From Neodontobutis hainanensis (taxonomy: Eukaryota; Chordata; Actinopteri; Gobiiformes; Odontobutidae), in contig JALDNG010000008.1 in assembly GCA_024349245.1 (NCBI GenBank), positions 5,154,001-5,218,000 of the forward strand: a DNA stretch of 64,000 nucleotides. The letters are read 5' to 3'. Positions 44,566-57,800 of this stretch are shown piece by piece. The notes under the pieces were generated by a model. That model made no database searches, was not told where the DNA came from, and saw only the letters and a list, made by a program, of their open reading frames with translations. The stretch's first letter is position 1; every line of letters starts with the position of its first letter. A program made the translations under genes and the position numbers.

Positions 44566-47500
44566 CCTATTTAATAATTTCATTTTTTTCCTTTTTGCTT
44601 TCCAACTCACCTGCCACACATTTAACTGAGCAGTATTTCAAAAAAATAGATCAAGAAAAATGCTGAGAAATCTCTTTAATACAGCAGCAGTGTATTCATG
44701 TCAAACTCAAACTGGGTTATTCTTCAGCCCTTTAAACCCATACGATCAGAAGAAATGTATTTCCAAAAATGAAATGAGCTTACTGGTCTGGGTCCATCAT
44801 AAAGCTTCCTTATAGCTCTCTGTGATATTAAATATCCTCAAATCCCTTGGCTGTATCCTTAGTTGGATGGGATAAAGAAACAAGAAAACATATTTACACA
44901 ATTTGTCGCTGAGAGGGAAAGACAGACTAGAGCCTCCAAGGTGAAGAGCGCCTGGAAGTTTGATTTATGGCCTAAATTATTCTGTTGGGGCGGTCTACTG
45001 AAGAAGATCAACTCAACTGCTCTCTGTGTAGCTATTACCTCTGAAATAAATCCCTGTATCCCATTTACAACTGGGCTGTATAGCTGTCAGTCATGTTCGT
45101 AATGACTATAGCGTCTGCTTCCACCCGTCACATTAATACAGTCGCTGTTGCTGTGATCAATATCTGCTGATCAAGCCACCGCAGAAAGACAATCTTAAGT
45201 GGGAAAAAATAAATGAGTAAACGTAATGAAGTGATGTAAAATAACAGACATTTACATGATAAACTGAGGAATGCACGTCCAAAATTGATCTTATTACATG
45301 AGTATGTCCCATTATGTGTTTGAATGCTGACCACTGCACCTTTTTAATTAACTAGTTACTCAAGTTTCATAATTGTAAGAGAAGTAATTTCACAATAGGC
45401 TGAAAAAAAAACAGAAATACTTACAAAGATTTTTCAGGTCAAAGTTAAAAAAAAATCTATTTCTTGAAATGCAGTGCTAGCTCTTGGATTGAATTTTTAG
45501 AGGAAAATAAGTTGAGTTTTTCTGCGGTGTGGTTTTCTCTTTTCACTTTATGGAAGGTCAAGAACCAAATTATACTTTTATTTTGGAGCAAAAGATGTTA
45601 AGTTGACTTTTAAAATGAAACTATTTAGTTGTTAAATAAGAGCTTTGAGTATTTTCAAAGTTGATTTGCAACTGCAGTGTGTAATGTTAAAAAAAATGTA
45701 TTTGCATATTTATGACAAGGCTGAAAATGTACATTAGGCTGCAATTAAAATTAGATTGATGAAAACTGAAGGCCTACATTTCCAGAATAAAAAAAACACA
45801 AAAATTTGAAGACTAAAGCTGCATCACCGTTGACACACTGTGATTAAAGGTCTCTGGAAATATCTGACATGTATTCCTTCCCGGACAATGTGATTCAGGG
45901 GAAATCTGATTGATGGGAATGACTTGGATATCCCATCGGAGAATAAACAGCCCGTCTCATGTTCCTGCGCTGGTGCATCATGACTCTGGGTGAAAACCAC
46001 AAGTCCTGGGATGAAATGAAGACTGACAGATGTTTGCTCTTTGGCCCCATGTCTTCTCTTACCCCATTTCACTGGTTACTTTAGAGTGCTGGCTGACAGT
46101 TATAGCTGCTAGTCTGGCAAATAGACAGAAGTCTTAAACTATTAATGTGGGTACATTTGTTCATGCTTACTGCACCTAGAAAAGCTTTGATTTAAGTCAG
46201 GATGTGGAAGGTTAATGGAGCAGTAATTAAATGGGACGATCATTATTCCCATGTGGGACAATTTATCCGTCTGGTGTAATAATTTAAATGTTATGCACTT
46301 TTTACCCGGGCATCTTGACTGTGAGTGCTATTAAGGCTTGCGCTGATTTGGTAAAACGTACCTTTGCATTTGCTTAAGAAAAGTCAGCAGTGTGAGCTCC
46401 CTTTTGCTTGTCAGTAAGGCGATGAAGGGTTTATTAGCATAAGATAAAGTTGTCTGTTTTGCTGAACAACTTGAAAAATCTATTTTGCATACTGCCCAAA
46501 AAAATAAAAAAAAACAACTTGGCATTGAGGGTGCAGCTCATTAATTAAACGACAAAGTAGGGAAGTTAAATGTTTTAGTAGTCAAGCAGCTTCTATAATA
46601 ATGACAACTATTTTTTTTGTAAATAAGCTGTGACGTTGTGACAGAAGGGCAACATGCTCGATACCATGACCTTCAAACTGGAGAGCTAAATAGAATTCAG
46701 CAATCATTAATTTGCCTTTCGTCATGCCAAAACGACTTCTGTGAAAGCCCGGTTGACATATATAATGATTAACATTGGGTTTTTATTTTCCTGTATTTTT
46801 GACTTATGATTAAAAACGTTTTCTTGATGCCCGCCCTCGATCCAATCTCTTTCATTATTTCCAAACCAATAGATATTTGCATGTATTGGACGGCTTGACA
46901 CCCCACAGCCTAAAACCGCCCCACTAGCATGTTCCAAACCACAATGTTCCAACAATTAGACACCTGCTGGGTGGCTACGAACGGTTTGGAAAATGAATCA
47001 AATCTGCAATCAGAAGGTTAATCATGAAACAATTACTGCCACGCAAACAAGTGAAGCATGCTGCTTCCCGTGAATAATGTAGACACCCCCAGGGCCAATT
47101 AGCAGGGGTGCATCATTACTTCGAATGGGATTTCTCAGGTGATAGCTTGCCTGGACTGATATTGAACAATGCTGATAATGTGGGAGTGCTCTACTATGGG
47201 ACATGGTAACATTGCTCAACTTTGGCACTTGTTTTTTTTTTTTCTCACTTTGCACGGTATCACATGCTCTCTATCATGCATGCTGTGCCGTGCCACTCAA
47301 ATGGATATTCCCACTGCATCCGCACAGCAGTTGATTGCTCTGTCAACTCGCAATGTGAATCCCAGGACACAGTGGAGCAACGACAGATCAAGTCACCGAA
47401 GAAACTTCCTTCTTGTGTTGTTATGAGCAGATGCATACATTTGAATTTGAATAATTATATTGGTATTTCAGATCTAACTCTTGTTTAAGAGCCTGAAATC

Positions 47501-48146
47501 ACACGTCTCTTTGAAATCAGTTTTTAGCGAACCTCAGTACGGCAGTAAAACCTAGAATATTTTCTCATAAGAAGCTGTAGAATTGTTGACTCACTGACGT
47601 TAGCCTCCCACTGCCAGTTCACCTAGGAGGGAAAAATATATATTCTGTTATGATAGTATATCTCTCATGAAAACTGAAAATAAACTATCCTTTTATTGCA
47701 AGGTCAACTGACAAATAAAGCACTGGTGCTGGCCTTGACTTACTGGCCTGACTGTAGATGGCAGCACCAATAATTGAAACCACATTTCTGAATCCTTTTC
47801 TTCAGCTCCGATTTATAAAGCTGTGGACTTCATTTAGGCTGTAATGATAATCTATTGAGCTGTTCGGAGAAGTTGTCAGAGAAAGGACCTGGATATTAAT
47901 TTCCTCTCTGTCGGTCTGGGAATACCATCAGCTTTTGAGGAAATATTGTTTGATTAAGCCCTAGTTTGACATCTATTTTCTTGCTCAAATTCTATCAAAG
48001 ATTTTCAATACAAGGATTAAAAATTGGTGGGGAAATTTTAAGGAGATTATGAGTGATGGGACCACAGTAATTATGTGCAGTGCTAAGAAACTGTTGTATA
48101 TTTTAGATAAAACAAACACTATATTTGCAACTGTTATTGTTGAGAA
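44566..48146. other. Intronic stretch without features
   Basis: No exon, RNA gene or clear repeat is seen. Short homopolymers only. Confidence 0.5.
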
Positions 48147-48177
48147 GTCTTTAATCATGACACACATGATTAAAGAC
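48147..48177. repeat. Perfect 13-bp hairpin, 5-base loop
   Basis: GTCTTTAATCATG at 48147-48159 and its exact reverse complement CATGATTAAAGAC at 48165-48177 flank the loop ACACA. The stem is too short for a microRNA precursor. It contains TTAATCAT-type homeodomain words in both arms, so it could serve as a paired protein-binding site, but that is a guess. Confidence 0.9.
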
Positions 48178-51100
48178 AATGCCTCTGAAATATAAGCATA
48201 AGCTTTTTTTTACAGTGTTCCTTGTTATGTAAATAAAGTTTTCTCATACGTTTTAAAGCTAATAGTAATCCAACAGCAGTATGGGAGCGTTGAGAGCGAG
48301 AGAGGCTCCTAGTCCGATGGCTGAGGTGTTGAGCCGTGCACAGTGTAATAAGGCCTAAGGTAATACATGTGCACAGGTGGTGGGTGCTAGAGGAGCTATT
48401 GCTATTCACCGGGAATCCATGATGAACTCTGACAGATTTCACCTGGAAGGCAGCCCCCTGTCCCCGCTTCAACAGCTGCTTTCTAGTCTTTTTTATTAAA
48501 CGATAGCTGCGGTGGCTTTTGTGCAGATGTGTGGCATTGAGTTGTGAACACTATTAGTCACACTGACTTAAATGATATTTATCTTATTAAATATACTAAC
48601 TGCAGCAGCATAGTTAAAGTTGTTTGGAGACATTTAGTTGATTTTGCTATATTAATTGTATTTATGAGAAGGTAAATTACTTACTTGTGAAGTAAGTATT
48701 ATAGTGAAAGAAAACTATGTATTCTTTCGGTCAGAAGATTTATTTAGTACCATCCTTGGCAGCTTGTTATAACTGCTTTGTATCACTAGATGGAGTTATG
48801 AGTTAGTGTGAAAATACCTTCCGATGAACTTTAAACTGAATCTCTGAATGTGCTGGTGCTCAGTAAAAAAGTGCTGGTGTAAAAAAAATTATATTGTTTT
48901 CAAATGTGCTTACAATCCTGTCAAAATCTAACTATTAATCGAAAACAGTTTTAAATAATGCCCAACTTAATGTAAAAGTATGGGCTTTCTGTGCTATTTG
49001 CCATCCTACTGTGTCAATCCTTCATTGGGTTTTAGTGTGGGGAGGAAATATACAGAATCCATTTTTTCTCTATGCTTGTCCAGTTTTGATAAATGAATAG
49101 GAAATACTGCATATTCAGCAGTATCTTCGGAGAAATTTGCAGCTTTACTCTTTAGTGCAGTTGTGCTCAATTAGGCATGCATTATAGATGTCCACCATTT
49201 TCAGTTTGACAAGTGAAAAGTGTTGAAGGCTTACAGAAATACTGGATCAAAGTGTTTGCCAATACGACTTTATTTTACTCACGGAAACATCCAGGCAGCG
49301 CTCTTACATGTGGAAATAAAACTGAGCTAAAATGCTTCTCAGGGAGCAGAATTAGATGAGGCCATTCTCCCTGTGCAGCAAAGCATCAAGGTTTCATAGA
49401 AGTCAAGGTGACAAGTTTGGGTCTAAACATTACACTACCTGCAGGGATTTAACTCACATTCGTTCTTTTACTGTTGTTGTATCATTCGTTTTTGGTCTGC
49501 TGTTGGTCAGAAAAACCCATGTTGCTGCTCTGCCTCGTCAAATATTGAGTAATTTCCATTGTCACATGCACTTACTATCACCACACCCTCGATGTCTTCT
49601 TATACTCGCTGTCTTCATTTTATTTTTAAAAACGGTTTCATCGTCAAAATACAAATGTTTAAGTGCTGTGACAGTGTTTTGCTTTTAACCACTTTGGCCT
49701 CATTTTAGGAAACCACACTCCCTCTCCACTGTCATGTAGATTTAAGCACCCAGCGTGAGAAGTCCAAATCTGTCACTATAAAAGTAACTCCATCTGCTAT
49801 CTTTTGAATTAATTTATGCTAATAAATGGATGTACTGCATTACAAGACGTCACACTGTTTGCTGCCCCAGTGTCGAAGCATAGCAAGGCTTTTTTTATTT
49901 AGATCTTGGCTAAACCAGCGAGCAATAGTTTCCTGCCAAGTCTCACACTAATAAAAACATTTATCAGGTCACTTTAACTTAAATTCAATGGGGATTAAAT
50001 CTGTGAAACTTTGATTAAACTAGACCACAAAGGCCACACTCGTTCTACACTTTTATTGTTCCTTTCAGCACCTGTGAGCAGTATATTTACGTTGTGCATT
50101 AGTCAGCCAAGCCTTGGCACAGCGAGATGAAAGTGACAGTGTGAAATTTATCTTTCTTCTGCCCGAAAACTGCAACAGAGGCTTATTGTCATGTAGAGCT
50201 GGCTTCATAATGGATTCACTGTACTCTCATTACATATCAGTGTGGAACAAACCCGCGTCCTGACAAATTATTACCAGTGTAACATGATAGTCATGGGGCC
50301 CACTGGAAGTAATTTTGCCTGGCAGCTCAATACATTGATCATTTGGCAGCTTAATAATCATAACACTGCATATGCCTTCGGTCTCGAACAGGGAGCGAAG
50401 GACGGTCCCTGCTCATTAGAGGTCCACCTGTGTGCAAACTGCCAAATCTGTTACGCAAAGCCTTTGTTATTCGTTGAACTTATGGAACAAGAAATCTGTC
50501 ACAAACAACCAGCATACATCCATCTATATATTATCAATTTTTGTTACCAAAGTTGATGTAACCCTAACCCTTTGAGTAGGGATGAATTGAACGTTCAATT
50601 AGAGCCTGTAATTGTGTGATGAGTTTGCCAATGACAATTAAAATTCAAGTTAATTTGTAATGATATTGATTGGAACTAATATCGTCTTGCAGGAGATCAA
50701 TCTGGCATACCCTCAGTTCTCTGAAAAGTAAATTGGATCAAATAAACCTCAAAGTGTGGGCCAGGCATTGAAGTTCCTTAAATCCTGCCTTTTCATCTGA
50801 TTGTAAACCAAGGCTATAGTTGTGAAAGTGCTATTTATAAATGGATTGCTTTGGCTTCAGCTAAAAAGGGCCATGACTCAATATTTGGCTTATTAACTGT
50901 TTAGTTTGTTTGTTAGTGTTTAGCACTGTAGACTTATACCACTACCTCAATGTGAGACCAAAACATAAGCCAACAGGAAAACTTTGGGTTATTTTATATG
51001 CCCACTCCATCATTTACATCTTTTCAGTTCTTCCTTTGCACTTACCACTGATTGTTCTGATTTTATATCAAAACCAAGAATAATGTCAATCTTTTTAGAA

Positions 51101-53358
51101 GAATGTTGACCCCATCCATGGCATTGACGTGATTAGCTCCAGTCAATCCTGTCTTCCCAGAATGCAATATGAGATTCTGATGAGGTCATGACAAGGGCAT
51201 TCCCAATAAGGGCCGTTCAAACTACTCAGAGAGTTGTTATGTAAATATGTACTCACCAGTATGTCTGGAGAAGACAGTGATGGCTGTGGTTGGGATTTCT
51301 TTATCTATTAAATACAAGCCTAGACAGATCTAGTACATTATGAAACGTCTGAGGAATTTGGGGCTATTTATAGTTAACATCCATTTTGTTTCTATGCTTG
51401 TCTGTATTTAAATAGATATTGTGTTTAGTTCTCAATGTTGCCACTCCTTGCATGAGTCGCTAAATGAAATAACACTAAAAGCTGCTATTTTAGAGTTACC
51501 TTGATAGATTTTCTGATTGCTATTATGAATATGACTTGATCTGAGCTCAACACTTTTATCTTAAGATACACATTATCACTCTTGCAGAATAGCCTTTTAT
51601 AAGAAATATTTCAGTCTGTGTATAGATTCATAGAAATGTTCACTGAAAGCTTTCCTCAGACTAGCTTAAATATGAACTTGTGTTTTGGGTTTGTAACTGA
51701 CACGGTCACACTAAAGCAACTGAAGAACAGAATTGTCTAAAAGTGACATTTCCCTGACAACTTGGCAGTAAGAAACGACAGCGTGCCAGCTCTTATTTTA
51801 GCATTTGGTATTTTTTACTGTTGAGCAAATCATTTGGTGCAGTCATCTAAACTCATTATTCAAATGTTTACAGCTTTTTAATTTTGACTTTATACATTGT
51901 GTGTGCTTTTTGGCTGAGATAAATAAGCTGACATTTGATTTGATATATAACATTAACTGGGGGGACAAACAGTGCTTTTGGTGTTCTGTCACCTTAGGCA
52001 AGCTATTTTTAATTTGCCATCAAAAGCACCATGTCCCCCTTCCCTCCCCCGTTCTCTGGTACTTTGTGTTAGAGACTTGATCTGGGCCTTGGGGACAGCT
52101 GAGCCCCAGATTTGCATGACAGGTATTGGTATTCTTGTAGACTGTGGCCAGCAGCATGCTTTTAATGGGTCTTTGTCTCATTTTTATTGAAGGATTTTTG
52201 GAGCACTTCGTGTCGACAAAGGATTCCATTTGATTTTCATGGCAGCTTTTGTAATTGGTACTTGAAACAAATCAACACAATGGAAAAATATTAGCCACAA
52301 TGGGATTTTCTTTTTTGTTTGTGTTTAGTCAATTGAAAGTTGTACTGAACACATAATTATAGGTTAGTACAGAAGTGCTATAGGTGCTAGGTGAAGTATT
52401 TTATTATTTAAGTTTAAGATAGCATTTATCCAGTGATGCTCTCTTTGTGAGGGGAAGTGACATGAATAGGTAGGCATTACACAGTATGTCAGGAAATTAG
52501 CAATGGAATTTTCCAGGCGACATTACAAGACAAGGAAATGACAGTCCCTGCTCCAGAGGGCATCCCATTGGCTTCACAAGGAACATAAAAGCTTCAATGC
52601 AGAACCATTCACAATTGCTTTCAGACAAACCTAATTTTCCAAACGGTCGAATCTTACAGTCCAAGGGAAAAAAAAAAGCAGGAACTCAGCTGAGTGCAGT
52701 TTGTTGTTTACTAACATTTATCAAGTCTAACCCAAGACTGGTTTTATTTGACACAGTCTGGGACTCTGTGTGCCCCTGAGGTAGGCATCTGCTGGAAGTT
52801 AGACGAGGGCTGATACTATGAAAGATACATTTTCAATCGACTTCACACTGCTCTGTGCTCGGTGTGTTCACAAGAGGCAACAACACTACATTACTGGCAA
52901 AGGTAGAGACCTGTTTAGCCGCATCTGAGCAACGGATAGATAAATAAATAGATGTTTGATTTATGGAAAGAAGCGTCCTCTGTCACAGGGAATGACTTCA
53001 CATGTCCCGGCATCAATAAAGCCTGGATTTATGATCCAAAACAACCACTCATATTGATTCTAGTCATATCCCCTGTTGGTGCATTGATTCAAATAGTTGC
53101 ATATGCTTGATGATACTTGATTGTAAAAGGCCATTCGAGTAATTTTCTACTGTAATACATACTTATTAGCTTTATTAACCGCTGTTGTTAAGGTAAGACT
53201 GCAAAGAAGAAGGTGGACAGCAGTATTAGAGTCGCCTCCTCGTTGAACCCTAAAGTATATACGTTTGTTTACTCCTCCTAATGATCGCTCCTTTCCAGAA
53301 ACATGAGGAGCACTGATTCTCCCGGGCAAAGCGTTTGATCTGCTTTCTCTACGGTGGG
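48178..53358. other. Intronic stretch without features
   Basis: No exon, RNA gene or clear repeat is supported. The plus-strand frame at 49356-49688 (110 codons) has hydrophobic parts but no start context, domain or splice support. Confidence 0.5.
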
Positions 53359-53367
53359 TATAAAAGG
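53359..53367 (+). promoter_or_regulatory. TATA box upstream of the signal-peptide exon
   Basis: TATAAAAGG is a near-perfect TATA box. A start site would fall near 53388-53392, about 310 bases before the ATG at 53700. ATGs lie between (for example in ACATGTGCGC), so an unspliced leader would carry upstream starts. It could be an alternative promoter for the coding exon or a chance match. Confidence 0.35.
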
Positions 53368-53677
53368 CCGGATTGATTCTTACAAAAGCAGAATAGCAAG
53401 GCTTTTAAGTACGACACAGCTGTTACATGTGCGCTCACGCTCGAGTGTGTCTCCATAAGCATCGCTCCTCCGTCGTTTGCAAACATTTGGCTTCCTCTCA
53501 CTCATCTGGCTGATGGCTCAGTGCTGCCTGAAATAGCAAGAGCACCAATGCATTTTTAATGAACGGTCATTTATTCTTTGTGCAAATTGGTTTGTAGCAC
53601 CTGTGTAATTGTTCTAGATGAACAATATGGGGTAGAACATAGAATACTGTTTACATGTCACTCTTCTCTCATTTCAG

Positions 53678-53785
53678 GCATCTTGTGTTCGAGGGCGTCA
53701 TGGCTGCTGCTCTTCGAAGGCCTTCATCTCTGGACTTGGGCTTGTTGACCTCGCTTCTGTTCATTATATTCCTTCCTCAAGCCAG
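53678..53785 (+). CDS. Signal-peptide exon of a secreted or membrane protein (partial, first coding exon)
   Basis: A strong acceptor (CACTCTTCTCTCATTTCAG, ending 53677) opens the exon. 22 leader bases without ATG precede the start at 53700, which has G at -3 and G at +4. The 28 complete codons read MAAALRRPSSLDLG, then LLTSLLFIIFLPQA: a basic n-region with two Arg, a hydrophobic core of about 13 residues, and a small-residue end. This is a classic cleavable signal peptide. The exon ends in GCCAG with GTACCT as donor (53786), leaving phase 2. A noncoding first exon plus a short exon with just the signal peptide is common in genes for cell-surface receptors and adhesion proteins, often with very long introns as here. 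I could not identify the gene. No later exon is convincing before 64000. Confidence 0.6.
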
Positions 53786-54401
53786 GTACCTTGATGTGAC
53801 TTATAATCTACTTCTTTCTGTATCCACTTTCTTTTTCTATTATGTGTGATATAATACCTTCATAAATCAGATGTAGTGCTCCAGGGGACAACCCAATCAA
53901 ACCAATGTCATTAGAAGAATATATTAAGAACACAATATCAGTAAATGCTGTTTGTTTCCTTCTGTTATTGCATAGGGAAATGGTCTAAGCTGAGACTGTC
54001 AGGAAATGAAATAACTGAATCTCTATAATGATGTTGACATAAAAAAAGTACCTTAGAAAACGTTTAACATGCAAACAATCAATAAAGGAGATTTTCTTCT
54101 CTCATTTTCTCCTTGTAGATGTAGCTCAAGGACTTTGTGGACAACTCAGTGACTTTCAGAACAGTTGGCAATAGATTAAAATAGCACCCATAGGCATTTG
54201 TCCTAAATCGGGCAAGAATAAGATCTAAATGTGGTTTATTCTCTCCACAGCAGATCTGAATTCTACTGACTGGTGAATAATTTGCATTGTGCAGCACACC
54301 ACAACAGTGATTGTCCATTCACAGCATTTTCACACCTGCATCCTGTGCACATTTTACACTTTTTGTGTTAGAGTCAGCAAAAAGGGAAGCCCCGACTTCA
54401 C
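53786..54401 (+). other. Start of putative intron 2
   Basis: The sequence after the donor is AT-rich and has no coding features. If the donor were not used, the frame would stay open only to about 53849. Confidence 0.45.
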
Positions 54402-54886
54402 CAGGGCTTGGCATTAACACCCGCCAACCCGCCAAATGCGGGTCAATTTCAGCTGTGGCGGGGAACACTAGCCACTTTGGTCGGTGCGATTTTATACATT
54501 TATCTATACACGTTAACTGCGGGTTTCCGCTACATTGGGTGAGACTGGCCACGCCCACAAGCTTTACACAACTTTTTGCTTCTTAACTTTATCTACACTA
54601 CATTTAAACAGTCTGTTAATAAGCCGCAAACAGGCACAGCCCATAAATTAACATATGAGAAGGTCCTTTTTTTCAAATTCATTTTTATTCTTCATAAGCT
54701 ATACTATGTGCTCAAAACTATCAGCTGATAACATTTGATATCTTGAATGTACACTTTACTAGCATAAGCTGTAGTTTTAATCACATACAACTATATGCTA
54801 TTGTGGCTAAACGCTTGGTGGCTAGTAACTTTTGAAAACTTCTTGCCACCATGGCCGGTGAGCAAAAAAGTGAAAGTCAAGCCCTG
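54402..54886. mobile_element. hAT-type MITE, 485 bp
   Basis: The ends are CAGGGCTTG (54402-54410) and CAAGCCCTG (54878-54886), a perfect 9-base inverted repeat that begins with CAGGG as hAT elements do. Subterminal parts also resemble each other in inverse: the left carries CCCGCCAACCCGCC and GTGGCGGGG, and the right carries GCCACCATGGCCGGTGAGC. The flanking 8-mers GACTTCAC and CTAATCAC share only their last four bases, so a target duplication, if there was one, has decayed. There is no transposase frame, so this is a non-autonomous copy. Confidence 0.82.
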
Positions 54887-57800
54887 CTAATCACGCTTGT
54901 TGTAATTTCAAATGAAGAGATTGTGCATGTGCCATGTTAGCATTGTCAATATGGTAGGATGTTGTGGCGCAGAGTAAATCATTTTAAGGTTTTTCATGCT
55001 AGGACAGGCTCACCGAACTTGGAAGAAAGCAAGGCTGCAGCAAGAAATCAGAACAGTGTGACATGGATTAGCGTAGTTTACTTTGTCATTGTGACACTTG
55101 GCTCCCTCTGCTTATTAGCAGCACAAAACGCTCATTGCAATTATATATCTTAATTACATGTATTAAATCTGAAATGTGTGGCCAAACCACATGGAGAGAT
55201 CCTATAGAAGTACACGTCTGTCTATACATATGACATAGGCCTACTCTAAAATTAATGTTAATTAGTAATATTTTTTTGAGAAAAACTAAGGTGTACGTTG
55301 TCTTTAGTCTTTAAGTTAATAAAACAATAGTTTGAAGTTTGTTTGAAAATACATTAATTGTAAAAGGCTTAACTTTGTGCCCTTTTTATAAAAAATGTGA
55401 TGCTGCAAAAGAAAAGCTGAAAAACAACATATGAGAAGCTATTCATTCAACTTCTTTGAGATTCAAGTTTATAGTTGGAATGAAGTGTTGGCATATTCTG
55501 GGACAGGAAAAACGTCTTCATCCTTTTTCCAGTGGGATCCAGGCCAACGGAATTCATTATGCATGGAGCTAACAAGGATTTCACAAATGCTAATCTTCTG
55601 TGATTACTTGTCATGTATCGTCACATAACGTATGGAACTGCTTACACAGCGGCACTTTGTTCAGCTAAACCTATACATTGGGCTTTATGTCTTATTTGGT
55701 TTAGGGGGAGACATTTAAGGAGCTGTCTTTTCTGAAATCCACGCTAGAACTAGGACAGCTCTTGAAAATTTGCATCTAAAAGTGGAGCCGCATATTAATT
55801 GTCAATCAAAGTTGGAGTTGTTGAAGTTTTTAGAGTAATCCCGGGAACGTCAGCGCACACAAACTGGCAGAATATGGCCGTATCAGCAAAGTGGTTGCTC
55901 TGTGAGAAGTGCCACCTCCCTGATGCCCACGGATGCTATCACGGGCTCCAAATCGGCTTTACGACAGTTGAGGCAAGAGACTTTCCTAATGGATTAAGGT
56001 GTAACAGACAAATCCCCTATATAAGGTTATGCCCATCACCAAAATATTTCTTCATTTCCTGGCGTCTAAAAACCATGGCCTGATTAAGCTCTTATTCCCA
56101 TGACTCCTTGTATTACATTAGAATTAGAAGGCTGTGTTTATTCAATATTCAACGAATGGCTCTCGTCGGCCCTCACACTAAACAAGTGTGGACAGTCCAG
56201 CCATCTTGTTGTCTATTTTGTTTGTAATCTGTTTCCAAGTTGCAGACTAACGTGGCACATAATCAATAGCTATAAGAATGAGAGTGCTATGGTTACACTT
56301 TGCCCTGGGCTCGGCTCTGAAGTCTTCCAGCACCTACACGCATCCTCGCATAGTCTCGCATGAATTATTCACACAATGGTAAAGGGGGGCATCACTTTGA
56401 GATGTGACCCGGTCAACAGATATGCTCTGTTTTGGTGGTGTTGTCAAGGTTAATGTGTCAAAGCATTGGACAAGGGGAATATATTCACAAAAAAAAAAAA
56501 AAGACTTGAACCAACCAAATCTGGTCAAATCAAAGATTTGATCTTTGTAAGGCTATAAAAACCCTCTTCTTTTAGGTTATATGCAGTGAAAATATTACAT
56601 TGAATAGTGGAGGAGCCATGTATTTTCACAGCCAGAATGATTGCTTTCACCATCTGGACCTTTCTGCATGACCCAAGCTTCATGGCCACACACAACAATT
56701 CTATAAGCATTTAAATGTTAGTTTCAAAGGTCCGCGTCCTGATTCACCTTTATATTATTGGAGCTTCAGAAATAATAACCATTGGCATAATAATGTTACC
56801 GCTACATTCCACTGAAATCGAAATGGGTAATAATAAGCCTTTAAATTATGCATTTTTATGAGCACATCATCAAGCAGCATATTACCAAAGCGCTCGTTAA
56901 GACACGACCAAAAGTGGTAAACATGCACAAACAGAATCATTTCTTTTCACCAGTTTCCACAAAGACGGAAAAACTCTTAATTCTTAATTATACAGTATGG
57001 GGCTATCTGTTATGCTAAGTGGCTTACATATTTCAGATGATAATTCATGTTTGGGGCTGAATATGACTTTTAACTAGGCAAACATCTTACGTATTGGCGA
57101 CAGTGAACTTGTTGGTCTTAATTTTCCTGTACATTTTTGGGTGTTGCAACACTTTCCTGAACTTGATTCTGTCCATGTTCTTTTTCTTTTCATAATGTAA
57201 AAAGTTAGAGCTAAAGTAGGGAGTGATGATCTCATTTCTGTACATTTATAATCTGACTTAAAGCATGTATTTTTGCAGCGTTGCAATTATCCTTCCTGTT
57301 TTGTGAGTTTCATTGATGCAGGTCCTCATTACTTTTCAATCAATTCTCTATTGATAGAGCGCGCATCTGGACAATGATCTTCAAAGTAGCCTATTAGTGA
57401 ACATCCCCAGCGGGCGCAAATCAAAGCACAGCTGAAATAGATTTCCCTGAAGGTGACCACACACCTGCCCTGTGAGTACAGTCCAGCTAGAGCTGAAAAC
57501 ACCTAAAAAAAAAAACAATCACAAGTTGACATCACCAGTCAAAACTGCACCAACAGCCACCTCGACTCTTAATGAAGCTAAATCTGCCATATGTATCTCT
57601 ACAATGCAACTTAAAGCCCTAAAGCTAACTTTGCCCATGAAATTGTTCTTTAAATTTACAAAACAATGCTCTTTGTAATGAGTTTCCATCATGTATATTT
57701 CCAGTATTTACAGCGGCTTAACTGCATTTATCCAATAGTCGAATCCTTTTAGTTGAGTTAATCACAGGATCAACATGATCAATCAGAATATCTGTCCACT

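Noticed and set aside
49356..49688. 110-codon open frame with hydrophobic segments
   Set aside because: AT-rich DNA gives hydrophobic residues by chance. There is no family resemblance and no splice context.
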